The notes under the pieces are model-generated. The model worked only from the letters and a program-made list of their open reading frames with translations. It was not told the DNA's origin and did not search any database. From NCBI RefSeq assembly GCF_040784915.1, contig NZ_CP160797.1, positions 3,524,137 through 3,588,136 on the forward strand: 64,000 nucleotides of DNA, given 5' to 3'. Every line of letters starts with the position of its first letter. Position 1 is the stretch's first letter. Source of the stretch: Bacillus vallismortis. GTDB lineage: Bacteria > Bacillota > Bacilli > Bacillales > Bacillaceae. The position numbers were made by a program, and so were the translations under genes. This document shows positions 12,312 to 20,732 of the stretch, piece by piece.

Positions 12312-13034
12312 TTATTGCACATTTTCCTCGAAATATCCCGAAAGCACATCTTCCACATTCGTTAAATGCGCCAGCATAGCAGCCTCCGCCTGCGCTCCAT
12401 CCTGTGCAGCCACGGCATTGTAAATCCGTTCATGCTCTTCATAAAGCCGCTGAACTGAGGTCTTCTTGGAAAACAGCCAGATTTTCCGTGTTTCTCTCAT
12501 CGTTTCCAGCAGCAATGATGAAACGTGGTTCATCAGATGTTTGAGAAGATCGTTTTGGGAAGCGTCAGCCAGCGCCAGATGAAACGCGAAGTCTGCTTTC
12601 TCTCCAAGCTCTCCGTCGGCTTCAATGCTGCCCATTTCCTTTAACGCGGCATTTATTCTTTCGAGATTCTCTTCTGTTCTTTTTTCAGCAGCTAATGAAG
12701 CCACGCCGATTTCAAGCAGTTTTCTAACCTCGAGCAGCTGCTTGACGTCCTCTTTTTTCATAAGAAGGGCGGCTGAGAGCGGCTGAGAAATTTGATTGAG
12801 CTCAAATTCCTTTAGGTATGTGCCTTCTCCCTGTTTCATTTCGACAAGCCCCATCGCTTTTAGCGCGGAAAGTGCTTCGCGAACCGCTGAGCGGCTGACT
12901 TGAAAGCTTTCGGAAAGCGCTTGAACGGAGTCCAGTTTATCTCCCGGCTTCAATTCGCCGTTTTTGATCATGTCTAATAGTGCGTCCGCCACTTCTTCAT
13001 ATATTTTCTTTGTTTTAATTTGTTTGTATTTCAA
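12312..13034 (-). CDS. lutR: LutR, GntR/FadR-family regulator of lactate utilisation
   Basis: A 240-residue FadR-type GntR regulator. A winged helix lies at residues 8-75 (SFQVSRSAVREALSALKAMG) and an all-helical FCD ligand domain at about 90-225. LutR represses the L-lactate oxidation operon lutABC (located elsewhere) and the adjacent divergent permease gene lutP. The intergenic region holds a site matching the LutR recognition motif as I recall it. Length and context leave little doubt. Confidence 0.92.
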   Translation of the reverse strand: MKYKQIKTKKIYEEVADALLDMIKNGELKPGDKLDSVQALSESFQVSRSAVREALSALKAMGLVEMKQGEGTYLKEFELNQISQPLSAALLMKKEDVKQLLEVRKLLEIGVASLAAEKRTEENLERINAALKEMGSIEADGELGEKADFAFHLALADASQNDLLKHLMNHVSSLLLETMRETRKIWLFSKKTSVQRLYEEHERIYNAVAAQDGAQAEAAMLAHLTNVEDVLSGYFEENVQ

Positions 13035-13187
13035 TGCAATTCACCCCGTAACTTGTAGGTCTGGCTGTTTACGATCTATTATACTCTGTTTTTGGGGAAG
13101 CCAAAAGATTTTGACAATTTTGTCAAAAAGTCTTGTACTTTGTTTTTTTTCAAAATATAATGCTAGGTAACTGGTCTTATTACCCAG

Positions 13188-13198
13188 TCATCAGATGA
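13188..13198. promoter_or_regulatory. LutR-type operator upstream of lutP
   Basis: TCATCAGATGA is TCATC-N1-GATGA, the palindrome I recall as the LutR recognition sequence. It lies in the lutR-lutP divergent region, 67 bases before the lutP start. Confidence 0.7.
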
Positions 13199-13214
13199 TC
13201 ATACTACCATCTAT

Positions 13215-13228
13215 AGAAAACGCTTACA
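13215..13228 (-). promoter_or_regulatory. Candidate cre site in the lutP leader
   Basis: The minus strand reads TGTAAGCGTTTTCT, one mismatch from the cre consensus, 37 bases upstream of lutP. It suggests CcpA control of lactate uptake. Sequence match only. Confidence 0.5.
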
Positions 13229-13264
13229 CACAACGCCAGTTTATGTTTCTAGGAGGGGTTTGGG

Positions 13265-14962
13265 ATGCAATGGACACAGGCATATACGCCTATAGGGGGA
13301 AATTTGCTTTTATCAGCGCTTGCGGCACTTGTACCGATTATTTTCTTTTTTTGGGCACTCGCGATTAAACGGATGAAGGGGTATACAGCGGGCTTGTCCA
13401 CATTGGGGATCGCACTTTTCATCGCTGTATTGGTTTATCGGATGCCGGCGGAAAAAGCGCTGATGTCCGCGACACAAGGAGCCGTATACGGGATTTTGCC
13501 GATCGGCTGGATCATTGTGACGTCTGTTTTTTTGTATAAAATCACTGTGAAAACGGGACAATTTGATATCATTCGCAGTTCTGTTCTCTCGATTACGGAT
13601 GACCGCCGGCTTCAGGCGCTCCTGATCGCTTTCTCATTCGGGGCTTTTTTAGAAGGAGCGGCGGGCTTCGGAGCGCCGGTCGCCATTTCAGCCGCGCTGC
13701 TGGTCGGCCTCGGCTTTAATCCTCTTTATGCGGCGGGAATCTGTTTGATCGCCAATACGGCGCCGGTCGCCTTTGGCGCGATTGGGATTCCGATTACAGC
13801 CGTAGAAGGGCCAACAGGAATTCCGGCGATGGAGATTTCGCAAATGGTCGGGCGGCAGCTGCCGTTTTTATCCGTATTTATTCCTCTTTATTTACTCATC
13901 ATCATGAGCGGGTTCAGGAAAGCCTTTGAGGTCTGGCCGGCCATTCTCGTTTCCGGTGTTTCCTTTGCTGTCGTTCAATATCTTAGCTCCAATTTTTTAG
14001 GGCCTGAGCTGCCGGATGTTTTGTCAGCGCTTGTTTCGATGGCAGCGCTTGCTGTGTTTTTGAAATGGTGGAAACCGAAAACAACATTCCGGTTTGCCGG
14101 TGAACAGGAATCGGCCGCAGCGATTGAAACGGCGAAAACGAGTCAGGCAGCGCCTGCATACAGCGGGGGACAGATTTTTAAGGCCTGGTCGCCATTTTTG
14201 CTGCTGACGGTGATGATTTCTATATGGGGCATTCCCTCTGTCAAATCCGCGCTGACCGGGCATTATGAAGGCGCTTCTGTTTTCTTGAAGTGGCTGAATG
14301 GTATTGGAGAAAAACTGACTTTCGCCCCTGGTGTGCCTTTTTTGAACAATCAAATTGTCAATGCTGACGGTACGCCGATTGAAGCGGTTTACAAGCTTGA
14401 GGTGCTTGGTTCGGCCGGCACAGCGATATTGATTGCGGCCGTGCTGTCAAAGTTCATCACGGCGATTGCATGGAAAGACTGGGGAGCTGTTTTTAAAGAA
14501 ACGATCCAAGAGTTGAAGTTTCCGATTTTGACCATCGCTTCTGTCGTTGGTTTTGCCTATGTCACCAACTCTTCGGGGATGAGCACGACCCTCGGGATGA
14601 CACTTGCGCTGACAGGTTCGATGTTTACCTTCTTTTCGCCTGTTCTCGGCTGGCTCGGCGTCTTCATTACCGGCTCGGATACGTCTGCCAACCTGCTGTT
14701 CGGCAACCTGCAGAAAGTCACCGCGTTATCAGTCGGCATGGACCCTGTTCTGTCTGTCGCCGCCAATTCATCAGGCGGTGTCACAGGAAAAATGATCTCG
14801 CCGCAGTCGATCGCGGTCGCGTGCGCCGCGGTAGGGCTCGCCGGGAAAGAGTCGGATCTTTTCCGCTTTACGATTAAGCACAGCTTGTTTTTACTGCTGC
14901 TCGTTTGTATCATCACTTTTTTACAGCATCACGTGTTCAGCTGGATGATTCCAGCTGGATGA
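13265..14962 (+). CDS. lutP: L-lactate permease LutP
   Basis: A 565-residue, highly hydrophobic protein of the LctP lactate permease family with about 13 membrane segments. The family-typical stretches GAFLEGAAGFGAPVA (near residue 120) and SSGGVTGKMISPQSIA (near 500) are present. It imports L-lactate for oxidation by LutABC. The SD is strong (AGGAGGGG) and the gene is divergent from its regulator lutR. It is the only gene of its unit, ended by the hairpin at 15001. Confidence 0.95.
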   Translation: MQWTQAYTPIGGNLLLSALAALVPIIFFFWALAIKRMKGYTAGLSTLGIALFIAVLVYRMPAEKALMSATQGAVYGILPIGWIIVTSVFLYKITVKTGQFDIIRSSVLSITDDRRLQALLIAFSFGAFLEGAAGFGAPVAISAALLVGLGFNPLYAAGICLIANTAPVAFGAIGIPITAVEGPTGIPAMEISQMVGRQLPFLSVFIPLYLLIIMSGFRKAFEVWPAILVSGVSFAVVQYLSSNFLGPELPDVLSALVSMAALAVFLKWWKPKTTFRFAGEQESAAAIETAKTSQAAPAYSGGQIFKAWSPFLLLTVMISIWGIPSVKSALTGHYEGASVFLKWLNGIGEKLTFAPGVPFLNNQIVNADGTPIEAVYKLEVLGSAGTAILIAAVLSKFITAIAWKDWGAVFKETIQELKFPILTIASVVGFAYVTNSSGMSTTLGMTLALTGSMFTFFSPVLGWLGVFITGSDTSANLLFGNLQKVTALSVGMDPVLSVAANSSGGVTGKMISPQSIAVACAAVGLAGKESDLFRFTIKHSLFLLLLVCIITFLQHHVFSWMIPAG

Positions 14963-15000
14963 TGCAGTATGAACAGTCAAGATTATCAAGAAATAAAAAC

Positions 15001-15034
15001 AAAACTGGCAGATTGATGTTCTGCCAGTTTTATT
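15001..15034 (+). terminator. lutP terminator
   Basis: CTGGCAG ATTGATGTT CTGCCAG followed by TTTTATTT on the plus strand. The flanking A tract makes it usable on the minus strand too, where the next gene ends at 15037. Confidence 0.85.
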
Positions 15035-15036
15035 TC

Positions 15037-15420
15037 TTAATATTTTTTTGATAATATCACCCACGAAGTGAAGGTTGTAATGATTGTTAAGGATATTAAA
15101 ATCCTCATGATTTCAACTGCCGATAACGCCACTGCGCTGAACTGAATACTGAACAAGATTATTACGCAATAAATCAATACAGAATAAAGTGCGTACTGCA
15201 TTCCTTTTTGCTTAATCAAGTTTGCTCTTTCATCTTTTTCTTTGAAATGCGGATAAATATAGCCCGCAGCAAAACTTAAATAAGACAGTGCTCCCCACAT
15301 TAATAATTCAGTAATGGAAACAGAATGAGTCACAATTTGAAAAAAAGCTTTCATCAGTAAAATCATTGTGAATAAAGCGCCAATGATGAAGTAAACTTTT
15401 CGTAATGCCATGATTTTCAC
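15037..15420 (-). CDS. Small four-helix membrane protein (DUF2178-like)
   Basis: A 127-residue protein with four hydrophobic segments and a short charged cytoplasmic loop in the middle (HFKEKDERANLIKQKG). This arrangement resembles DUF2178-type membrane proteins, which are commonly encoded after a small Cro-like regulator, as here: its start overlaps the end of the HTH gene by 4 bases. Function unknown. The base composition is more AT-rich than the flanking lutP and sigL. I do not recall this pair in B. subtilis 168 at this spot, so it may be an accessory insertion. Confidence 0.7.
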   Translation of the reverse strand: MKIMALRKVYFIIGALFTMILLMKAFFQIVTHSVSITELLMWGALSYLSFAAGYIYPHFKEKDERANLIKQKGMQYALYSVLIYCVIILFSIQFSAVALSAVEIMRILISLTIITTFTSWVILSKKY

Positions 15421-15620
15421 CTCTCGTTCTCATCTTCATAAAACATGTTTTCGACAGTTGTATGAAACGTTTTCGCGATTGCTAATGCCAGCGGCAAAGA
15501 AGGATTATATTTTCCTTTCTCAATTGATATAACCGTTTGTCTGCTAACGTTTAGCAGCTCAGCTAATGTATCTTGGGAATATCCATATTTCTTTCTGTAT
15601 TCTATTAACCTATTTTTCAA
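15417..15620 (-). CDS. Small XRE/Cro-type HTH regulator
   Basis: 67 residues from a TTG that follows AGAGGT at the right distance; an ATG 21 bases upstream has no SD. The protein is almost entirely an XRE helix-turn-helix (SQDTLAELLNVSRQTVISIE) followed by NPSLPLALAIAK, typical of the YgzD/YozG group. It is co-transcribed with the membrane protein that overlaps its end. A palindrome in the promoter spacer suggests autoregulation. Confidence 0.8.
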   Translation of the reverse strand: MKNRLIEYRKKYGYSQDTLAELLNVSRQTVISIEKGKYNPSLPLALAIAKTFHTTVENMFYEDENER

Positions 15621-15659
15621 AGGGATTACCTCTTTTTCCATTAATTGTACAATAAATTC

Positions 15660-15683
15660 ATTATAACGTAAAGCTTACTTTAC
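15660..15683 (-). promoter_or_regulatory. Promoter -10 and palindrome for the HTH/membrane pair
   Basis: On the minus strand a TATAAT -10 box (15660-15665) is preceded by GTAAAG TAAG CTTTAC (15668-15683), an inverted repeat occupying the promoter spacer. That is the expected position for an operator of the small HTH protein. Confidence 0.55.
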
Positions 15684-15714
15684 AATTTGTGAATGTAGCA
15701 CCGCAATTACGCAA

Positions 15715-15744
15715 TAAAAATCCTCCCTTTTCGGGAGGATTTTA
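15715..15744 (-). terminator. sigL terminator
   Basis: TCCTCCC TTTTC GGGAGGA with flanking A and T tracts, overlapping the sigL stop codon region. It is usable in both directions. Confidence 0.85.
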
Positions 15745-17052
15745 TTTATACCGTTTTCTCGCTGCCGATGACGGAATGCTCATTTGATCGCGGTACTTTG
15801 CCACGGTGCGTCTGGAGATTTGAATGCCGTGCTGTTCATATAGCAAATCGGCAATCTTTTGATCTGAAAGCGGTTTTGTTTTGTCCTCTTGATTGATCAG
15901 GTCTTCAAGATGTGTTTTGACTGCATAGTTAGACGCATCTCCATCTCCTGAGGCCTCGGCTTTTGCTGAGAAAAAGAGTTTCATCTCAAATAGTCCGTAC
16001 GGCGTTTGTAGCGTTTTTCCTTTGATTGCCCGGCTTACAGTTGATTCATGAAGGCTTAGGCAGTCGGCTACCTCTCTGAGGGTCAGCGGCTTCATTGCGC
16101 TTCTCCCTTTCAGAAAGAACTCCCTTTGCCGTGTGATCAGCTCATTGACAATTCTTGTGATCGTCTGTTTTCGCTGTCGCAGCGCGCGGCTCAGCCAGCG
16201 CCATTCCTGATATTTCGCGGATAAATAAGAGGCGGTATCCTGACAGGAGCCCGACGATAAAAGCGGTCTGTACTGCGAATGCAGTTCTATTTCCGGAAAC
16301 GAGCGGGTATTCAGCTCCGCTGCGATGTGCCCGTTTTTCACAGAGATAAAAATGTCAGGCTCGATATACATATCTTGCTCTGGCCGGGCAAACAGAAGGC
16401 CTGGTCTCGGATGAAGAGCCGCGATGTCATCAGAGATATCTTGAATGGTATGAAGCGGAATCCCGGTCTCATTTGAAAGCGCTTTCCACTTTTTTTGCGC
16501 AAAAGCATCAAAATGAGCTGAAACAAGCATTTCCGCTTGCTCATTTCTGTCCGGCAGCCGCTGTAATTGAAGAAGGATACATTCCTTCAGAGATCTTGCG
16601 CCGATTCCAGCTGGCTCTAACGACTGGAGTTTTGCCAAAACAGCTTCCGCTTCCTTGGCCGAAACAGATAGGCGCCGGGCTGCCTCCACCACCTCTTCTT
16701 CCAAGTACCCGTTTGAATCAAGCGAATGAATCAGATAATTGAAAATCTTTTTTTCGGAGTTTGTCAGATTCATATCGAGTGACTGCTGTTTTAACACATC
16801 CTGCAATGTTTTTTGCGGATCACTTAATTGAAGGCCTGCTTCCTGTGGATTCATCCTGTTTTTATTTGTTTTATGGTAAGATAGTGGCGGTGTGTCTGTT
16901 TCCTTTCGTTCAATAAGAGGGTTTTCCAGTGAGAGCTCATCAATGTATTCGGCGAGTTCTGCCGAATGATAGCCAAGCAGCGTGATGGCCTGCCTGAGCT
17001 CCTGTGTCAGTTGAGGCTTTAATACTTGTACTTGCTGAAGTTTCATATCCAT
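15742..17052 (-). CDS. sigL: RNA polymerase sigma-54 factor SigL
   Basis: 436 residues from the ATG behind GGGGAGTGA, the length of B. subtilis SigL. The N-terminal glutamine-rich activator-interaction region (residues 1-50), a core-binding domain, a central helix-turn-helix (ADCLSLHESTVSRAIKGK) and the C-terminal RpoN box (SRRTVAKYRDQ) are all present. SigL directs transcription at -24/-12 promoters with enhancer proteins such as LevR, RocR, AcoR and BkdR, mostly for levan, amino-acid and acetoin catabolism. Confidence 0.96.
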   Translation of the reverse strand: MDMKLQQVQVLKPQLTQELRQAITLLGYHSAELAEYIDELSLENPLIERKETDTPPLSYHKTNKNRMNPQEAGLQLSDPQKTLQDVLKQQSLDMNLTNSEKKIFNYLIHSLDSNGYLEEEVVEAARRLSVSAKEAEAVLAKLQSLEPAGIGARSLKECILLQLQRLPDRNEQAEMLVSAHFDAFAQKKWKALSNETGIPLHTIQDISDDIAALHPRPGLLFARPEQDMYIEPDIFISVKNGHIAAELNTRSFPEIELHSQYRPLLSSGSCQDTASYLSAKYQEWRWLSRALRQRKQTITRIVNELITRQREFFLKGRSAMKPLTLREVADCLSLHESTVSRAIKGKTLQTPYGLFEMKLFFSAKAEASGDGDASNYAVKTHLEDLINQEDKTKPLSDQKIADLLYEQHGIQISRRTVAKYRDQMSIPSSAARKRYK

Positions 17053-17130
17053 CTTGCTCACTCCCCTTTCTTCATTGTACATGATTGAGATCACACCGTA
17101 TACATTTATGAAAAAGGAGCTGCCAAAAGA

Positions 17131-17349
17131 ATGTCTGAACTTTTTTCCGTCTCTTATTTTATTGAGAATTTAAAACAGCATATTGAAATGAATCCGTCTG
17201 AGGATAAAATCCATGCGATGAACAGCTACTACCGTTCCGTCGTCTCAACGCTTGTTCAGGACCAGCTGACGAAAAACGCGGTTGTCTTGAAACGGATTCA
17301 GCATTTAGATGAAGCGTACAATAAAGTCAAACGGGGAGAAACAAAATAA
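17131..17349 (+). CDS. yvfG: YvfG, small conserved protein
   Basis: A 72-residue, mostly helical, charged protein with an SD (AAAAAGGAG) 12 bases before the ATG. It matches YvfG of B. subtilis by length and position between sigL and epsO. It has no membrane segment or signal peptide and its function is unknown. Confidence 0.85.
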   Translation: MSELFSVSYFIENLKQHIEMNPSEDKIHAMNSYYRSVVSTLVQDQLTKNAVVLKRIQHLDEAYNKVKRGETK

Positions 17350-17384
17350 ACCTTCCGCTCACATGTGAGCAGGAAGGTTTTCCT
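17348..17384. terminator. Shared terminator of yvfG and the eps operon
   Basis: AACCTTCC, then the palindrome GCTCACATGTGAGC, then GGAAGGTT, followed by T-rich sequence on the plus strand and by AAATA-type sequence on the minus strand. The hairpin contains the last codons and stop of epsO, so coding and terminator functions overlap. Confidence 0.8.
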
Positions 17385-18327
17385 TCTTTGAGGCGTTCTG
17401 GATGAGTCGGGTGTTCGGTACTTCTTCCATCCAGGTGTGATAGTAATTGGCGTTTTTCCCATAGGAATTATCAATAACCGTGTTTTCTTTTTGAAGAAGA
17501 GATGAAAAGATGTGGCCGTGCAGCCTTGACGTTTCCACCGATTCGTAACGGCTGAAGAACCGAATCGCTTTTTTGACGATATAATCCGAGTATTTTTCCC
17601 ATATATACGCGATGGGCAGAGGATTGCCCGCTTTTTTGTTCAGGACGTTCAGCGTTTGCAGAAAAGCGATTGTCCGGCGGTCTGAAGCTGACAGCACCGT
17701 ACGCCAGTCGTAGCTTTCCGCTTTAGCGTGTTCCTGAAGCTCCTTATTCGCTTCGTGATCTGTTCTGATAAATCTCAGCTTTTTATTGAACGGCTGCTGG
17801 GTGGGAACGACGGGAAACAGCTGATGAGCCATATCAGGCAGAAGCTTAATGTGATTGCTTGTAAAATAAGCCTGCGCCGTAGCATAGGAGGCTTTTTCCC
17901 TTGTGATGATATGGAGATTCGCATGTGCAGAAAATATCTCCGCCGTCCGTTTAAGATTGTCTTCGTTTTGAAAATAAATCGATTGCGGCAGGATCACGAT
18001 TTTATGGTTCGGATAGGTTTGGACGATTTTCTCTCTAAAGCCTTGGTAATACGGATACAAATCTCCGAAGTTGCCGCCTCCCTGGCAGACGATGATGAGA
18101 TTCGGGTCCAGCGTTCGACCGACTGGAAAGTTGTCGGGATTCCAGCGTTTTCTGACCTGAATCCCATGTTCTTTAAAGAAGGCTTCTGTTCCCTTCATAA
18201 TAAATAAATCCCCTACATTTCCGTATAGAGGATAATCGGCATAGATGATCTCGGATTGTTTCGGAATGACGTCGAGCAGCCCGGACAGTTTCTGTTTCAG
18301 GCTGATCATCGAATGCTTGCTGTCCAT
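17359..18327 (-). CDS. epsO: EpsO, polysaccharide pyruvyl transferase
   Basis: 322 residues, polysaccharide pyruvyl transferase fold, with family-typical stretches CQGGGNFGDLYPYYQGF (near residue 80), ILPQS and SRLHGHIFSSLL (near 270). It probably adds ketal pyruvate to a sugar of the EPS repeat, giving the polymer negative charge. It is the last gene of the eps operon; its start overlaps the end of epsN by 22 bases. Confidence 0.92.
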   Translation of the reverse strand: MDSKHSMISLKQKLSGLLDVIPKQSEIIYADYPLYGNVGDLFIMKGTEAFFKEHGIQVRKRWNPDNFPVGRTLDPNLIIVCQGGGNFGDLYPYYQGFREKIVQTYPNHKIVILPQSIYFQNEDNLKRTAEIFSAHANLHIITREKASYATAQAYFTSNHIKLLPDMAHQLFPVVPTQQPFNKKLRFIRTDHEANKELQEHAKAESYDWRTVLSASDRRTIAFLQTLNVLNKKAGNPLPIAYIWEKYSDYIVKKAIRFFSRYESVETSRLHGHIFSSLLQKENTVIDNSYGKNANYYHTWMEEVPNTRLIQNASKKENLPAHM

Positions 18328-19472
18328 TTCTTCACCTCGCCAGTTTGGAATAAGTGTACGAGTACATCAATAACCCGGTCTTGCTCTTCTTCCGTCAGAT
18401 TTGACCCTGATGGGAGACAGATTCCCCGCTTGAAAAGATCTTCGCATATGCTTCCTGTATCTTCATGAGCATAAAATAAAGACGGCTCAAACAGCGGCTG
18501 GGTATGGAGCGGCTTCCACAGCGGGCGCGCTTCAATGTTTTCTTCCGCAAGACGCTGAACCGCGTCATATGGGCTCAGCCCGTTATCAAGTGTAAGTGTG
18601 GTGAGCCAGCGATTGGATACACCTGCTGCATGTTCTGGCATAAAGCGGACTCCGTTTATGTGACCGAGTGCATTCTTGTATCTCGTGAAAATGGCCCTTC
18701 TTTTCTCCACCCGTTCATCCAGCACCTCAAGCTGGGCAATGCCGACGCCGGCCAAGATATTGCTCAGCCTGTAATTGTGCCCGATTTCGCTGTGCTGATA
18801 ATGTACAGCCGGCTCACGTGCCTGTGAAGCGAGAAATCTTGCTTTCTCAATGGCGGCTTCATTGTCTGAAACGAGCATCCCGCCGCCTGATGTGGTGATG
18901 ATTTTGTTCCCGTTAAATGAAAAAATGCCGAAGCGCCCGAATGTCCCGCTTTGCTTCCCTTTATAAACTGTGCCGAGCGATTCGGCTGCGTCCTCAATGA
19001 CAGGAACTCCATATGTATCACACAGGCTGACGATGTCATCCATTTTCGCGCTTTGCCCATATAGATTGACGGCAATAACCGCTTTAGGCAGCTTTCCGTT
19101 TCTTTTCGCTTCCTCCAGCGCTCTTTCAAGGGCTTGCGGCGACATATTCCACGTATCAGGCTCGGAATCAATAAAGACGGGCACCGCTTTTTCATATAAA
19201 ATCGGATTGGCGGTCGCCACAAATGTGAAGGACTGGCAAAACACGCTGTCTCCTTCTTTTATTTCAAGCAAACGCAGCGCCAGATGAATCGCCGCTGTTC
19301 CTGAGCTGACAGCCGCCGCCCCTTTTACGCCGACACGTTCAGCCAATTGCTCTTCAAATGAATTCACGAGAGGTCCAAGCGGCGCAATCCAATTTGAGCG
19401 AAAGGCTTCTGAAATATAGTGCTGCTCTCTGCCGCTCATGTGAGGGGGAGATAAATAGATTCTTTTATGCAT
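18306..19472 (-). CDS. epsN: EpsN, PLP-dependent sugar aminotransferase
   Basis: 388 residues from the ATG behind AAAGGATG; the longer frame is not supported by an SD. DegT/DnrJ/EryC1 family, with the PLP lysine in FSFNGNKIITTSGGGML (near residue 190). In B. subtilis, EpsC, EpsN and EpsM together make UDP-N,N'-diacetylbacillosamine, EpsN adding the amino group to the 4-keto sugar made by EpsC. Confidence 0.94.
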   Translation of the reverse strand: MHKRIYLSPPHMSGREQHYISEAFRSNWIAPLGPLVNSFEEQLAERVGVKGAAAVSSGTAAIHLALRLLEIKEGDSVFCQSFTFVATANPILYEKAVPVFIDSEPDTWNMSPQALERALEEAKRNGKLPKAVIAVNLYGQSAKMDDIVSLCDTYGVPVIEDAAESLGTVYKGKQSGTFGRFGIFSFNGNKIITTSGGGMLVSDNEAAIEKARFLASQAREPAVHYQHSEIGHNYRLSNILAGVGIAQLEVLDERVEKRRAIFTRYKNALGHINGVRFMPEHAAGVSNRWLTTLTLDNGLSPYDAVQRLAEENIEARPLWKPLHTQPLFEPSLFYAHEDTGSICEDLFKRGICLPSGSNLTEEEQDRVIDVLVHLFQTGEVKKWTASIR

Positions 19473-19488
19473 ATAATCATCCTTTGTT

Positions 19489-20127
19489 TTATGTTTGAAT
19501 GGGAGAAATAATGCGCGCCGGGGCACCGGCCGCCGTTACCCTGTCCGGTATGGAACGGATCACCGCCGAGCCGGCGCCGACAACGCTCCAAGATCCGATT
19601 GTGAGCTGCGGTATGACATTTGCGCCGGTTCCGATGTGAGCGCCTTCCTGAACGGCAACCGCTCCTGACAGCGTGACACGCGGGGAAAGATGAACATAAT
19701 CGCTGAGTTGATTGTCGTGCTCTGCCACTGCGCCCGTATTGATGATGCAGTGGGCGCCGATCCGCGCATCCGCCTGAATGATCGCGCCCGCCATAATGAC
19801 TGTCCCTTCCCCGATGACAGCGGACTTGCTGACGATGGCTGACGGGTGAATCAATGTAATAAAATCTTCTTTTTTCAGTCCCAGCCGCTCCGCCAGGTGT
19901 TTTCTGACACTGTTGTTTCCAATGGCGATCAGAAACAACACGTCGGGAACCAGCCTGCGTACTTCAGAAATGGCTTCCAGCGGGCCTGTGTACCACTCTT
20001 TTCCGGCTTCAAATGTTCGGAATTTATCATCCAGCACCGCGGCTAAGCGCGTATCTGACCGGGCGTTTATCAGCTCTCTGATCACCTTTCCGTGCCCGCC
20101 GTCACCCACAATGGCAACGTTTCTCAT
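19489..20127 (-). CDS. epsM: EpsM, sugar O/N-acetyltransferase (left-handed beta-helix)
   Basis: 212 residues from the ATG behind GCGGAGATG. The N-terminus has a PglD-like nucleotide-sugar binding motif (AIVGDGGHGKVI); from about residue 85 onward hexapeptide repeats form a left-handed beta-helix, with the catalytic His expected in AEHDNQLSDY. Acetylates the EpsN product to complete UDP-diacetylbacillosamine. It overlaps epsL by 4 bases (ATGA). It ends ISPIQT, about four residues short of 168 EpsM as I recall it. Confidence 0.93.
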   Translation of the reverse strand: MRNVAIVGDGGHGKVIRELINARSDTRLAAVLDDKFRTFEAGKEWYTGPLEAISEVRRLVPDVLFLIAIGNNSVRKHLAERLGLKKEDFITLIHPSAIVSKSAVIGEGTVIMAGAIIQADARIGAHCIINTGAVAEHDNQLSDYVHLSPRVTLSGAVAVQEGAHIGTGANVIPQLTIGSWSVVGAGSAVIRSIPDRVTAAGAPARIISPIQT

Positions 20128-20732
20128 GAGGACACATCTCCGCTTCCTGTAAACCGTTCCGCGGTCACATGATTGGTTTGCTGAACCCCTTCTGAAACAA
20201 GCACTTTTCGCACCGTCAAACACAAAATTTTCAAATCGAGAAAAAATGACCGGTTGTCAACGTACCACACATCTAATTCAAATTTCTTTTCCCAAGAAAT
20301 CGCGTTCCGGCCGTTGATTTGCGCCCAGCCTGTGATGCCCGGCTTCACCTCATGGCGCCGGGCCTGCTTTTCTGTATAAAGAGGCAGATAGTCCATCAAA
20401 AGCGGGCGCGGGCCGACAAGGCTCAAGTCGCCTTTTAGGACATTCAGCAGCTGCGGAAGCTCATCAATGCTCAGTTTTCTGATCAGCCTGCCCGTTTTCG
20501 TCAGCCGAACTTCATCAGGCAGCATATTTCCTTCACTGTCCCTTTGATCCGTCATCGTTCGGAACTTATAAAGGGTGAACGGCTTGCCGTTCAGGCCCGG
20601 CCTTACTTGCTTAAAGAAGACAGGTGATCCTATTTTCAGCCTGACAACGGCGATGGTGAATAGAATGATGACACTTGTACAGCACAATAAAAAAATGGCG
20701 GCCGTCAGATCAAAAAGTCGTTTCAGGATCAA
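20124..20732 (-). CDS. epsL: EpsL, initiating phosphoglycosyl transferase
   Basis: 202 residues from a TTG behind AAAGGGGCTG, the length of B. subtilis EpsL. An N-terminal membrane hairpin (residues 8-30) is followed by the monotopic phosphoglycosyl transferase catalytic domain with KFRTMTD, SIDELPQLLNVL (catalytic Asp-Glu pair) and VGPRPLL. It transfers phospho-diacetylbacillosamine to undecaprenyl phosphate, the first step of EPS repeat assembly at the membrane. Confidence 0.94.
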   Translation of the reverse strand: MILKRLFDLTAAIFLLCCTSVIILFTIAVVRLKIGSPVFFKQVRPGLNGKPFTLYKFRTMTDQRDSEGNMLPDEVRLTKTGRLIRKLSIDELPQLLNVLKGDLSLVGPRPLLMDYLPLYTEKQARRHEVKPGITGWAQINGRNAISWEKKFELDVWYVDNRSFFLDLKILCLTVRKVLVSEGVQQTNHVTAERFTGSGDVSS

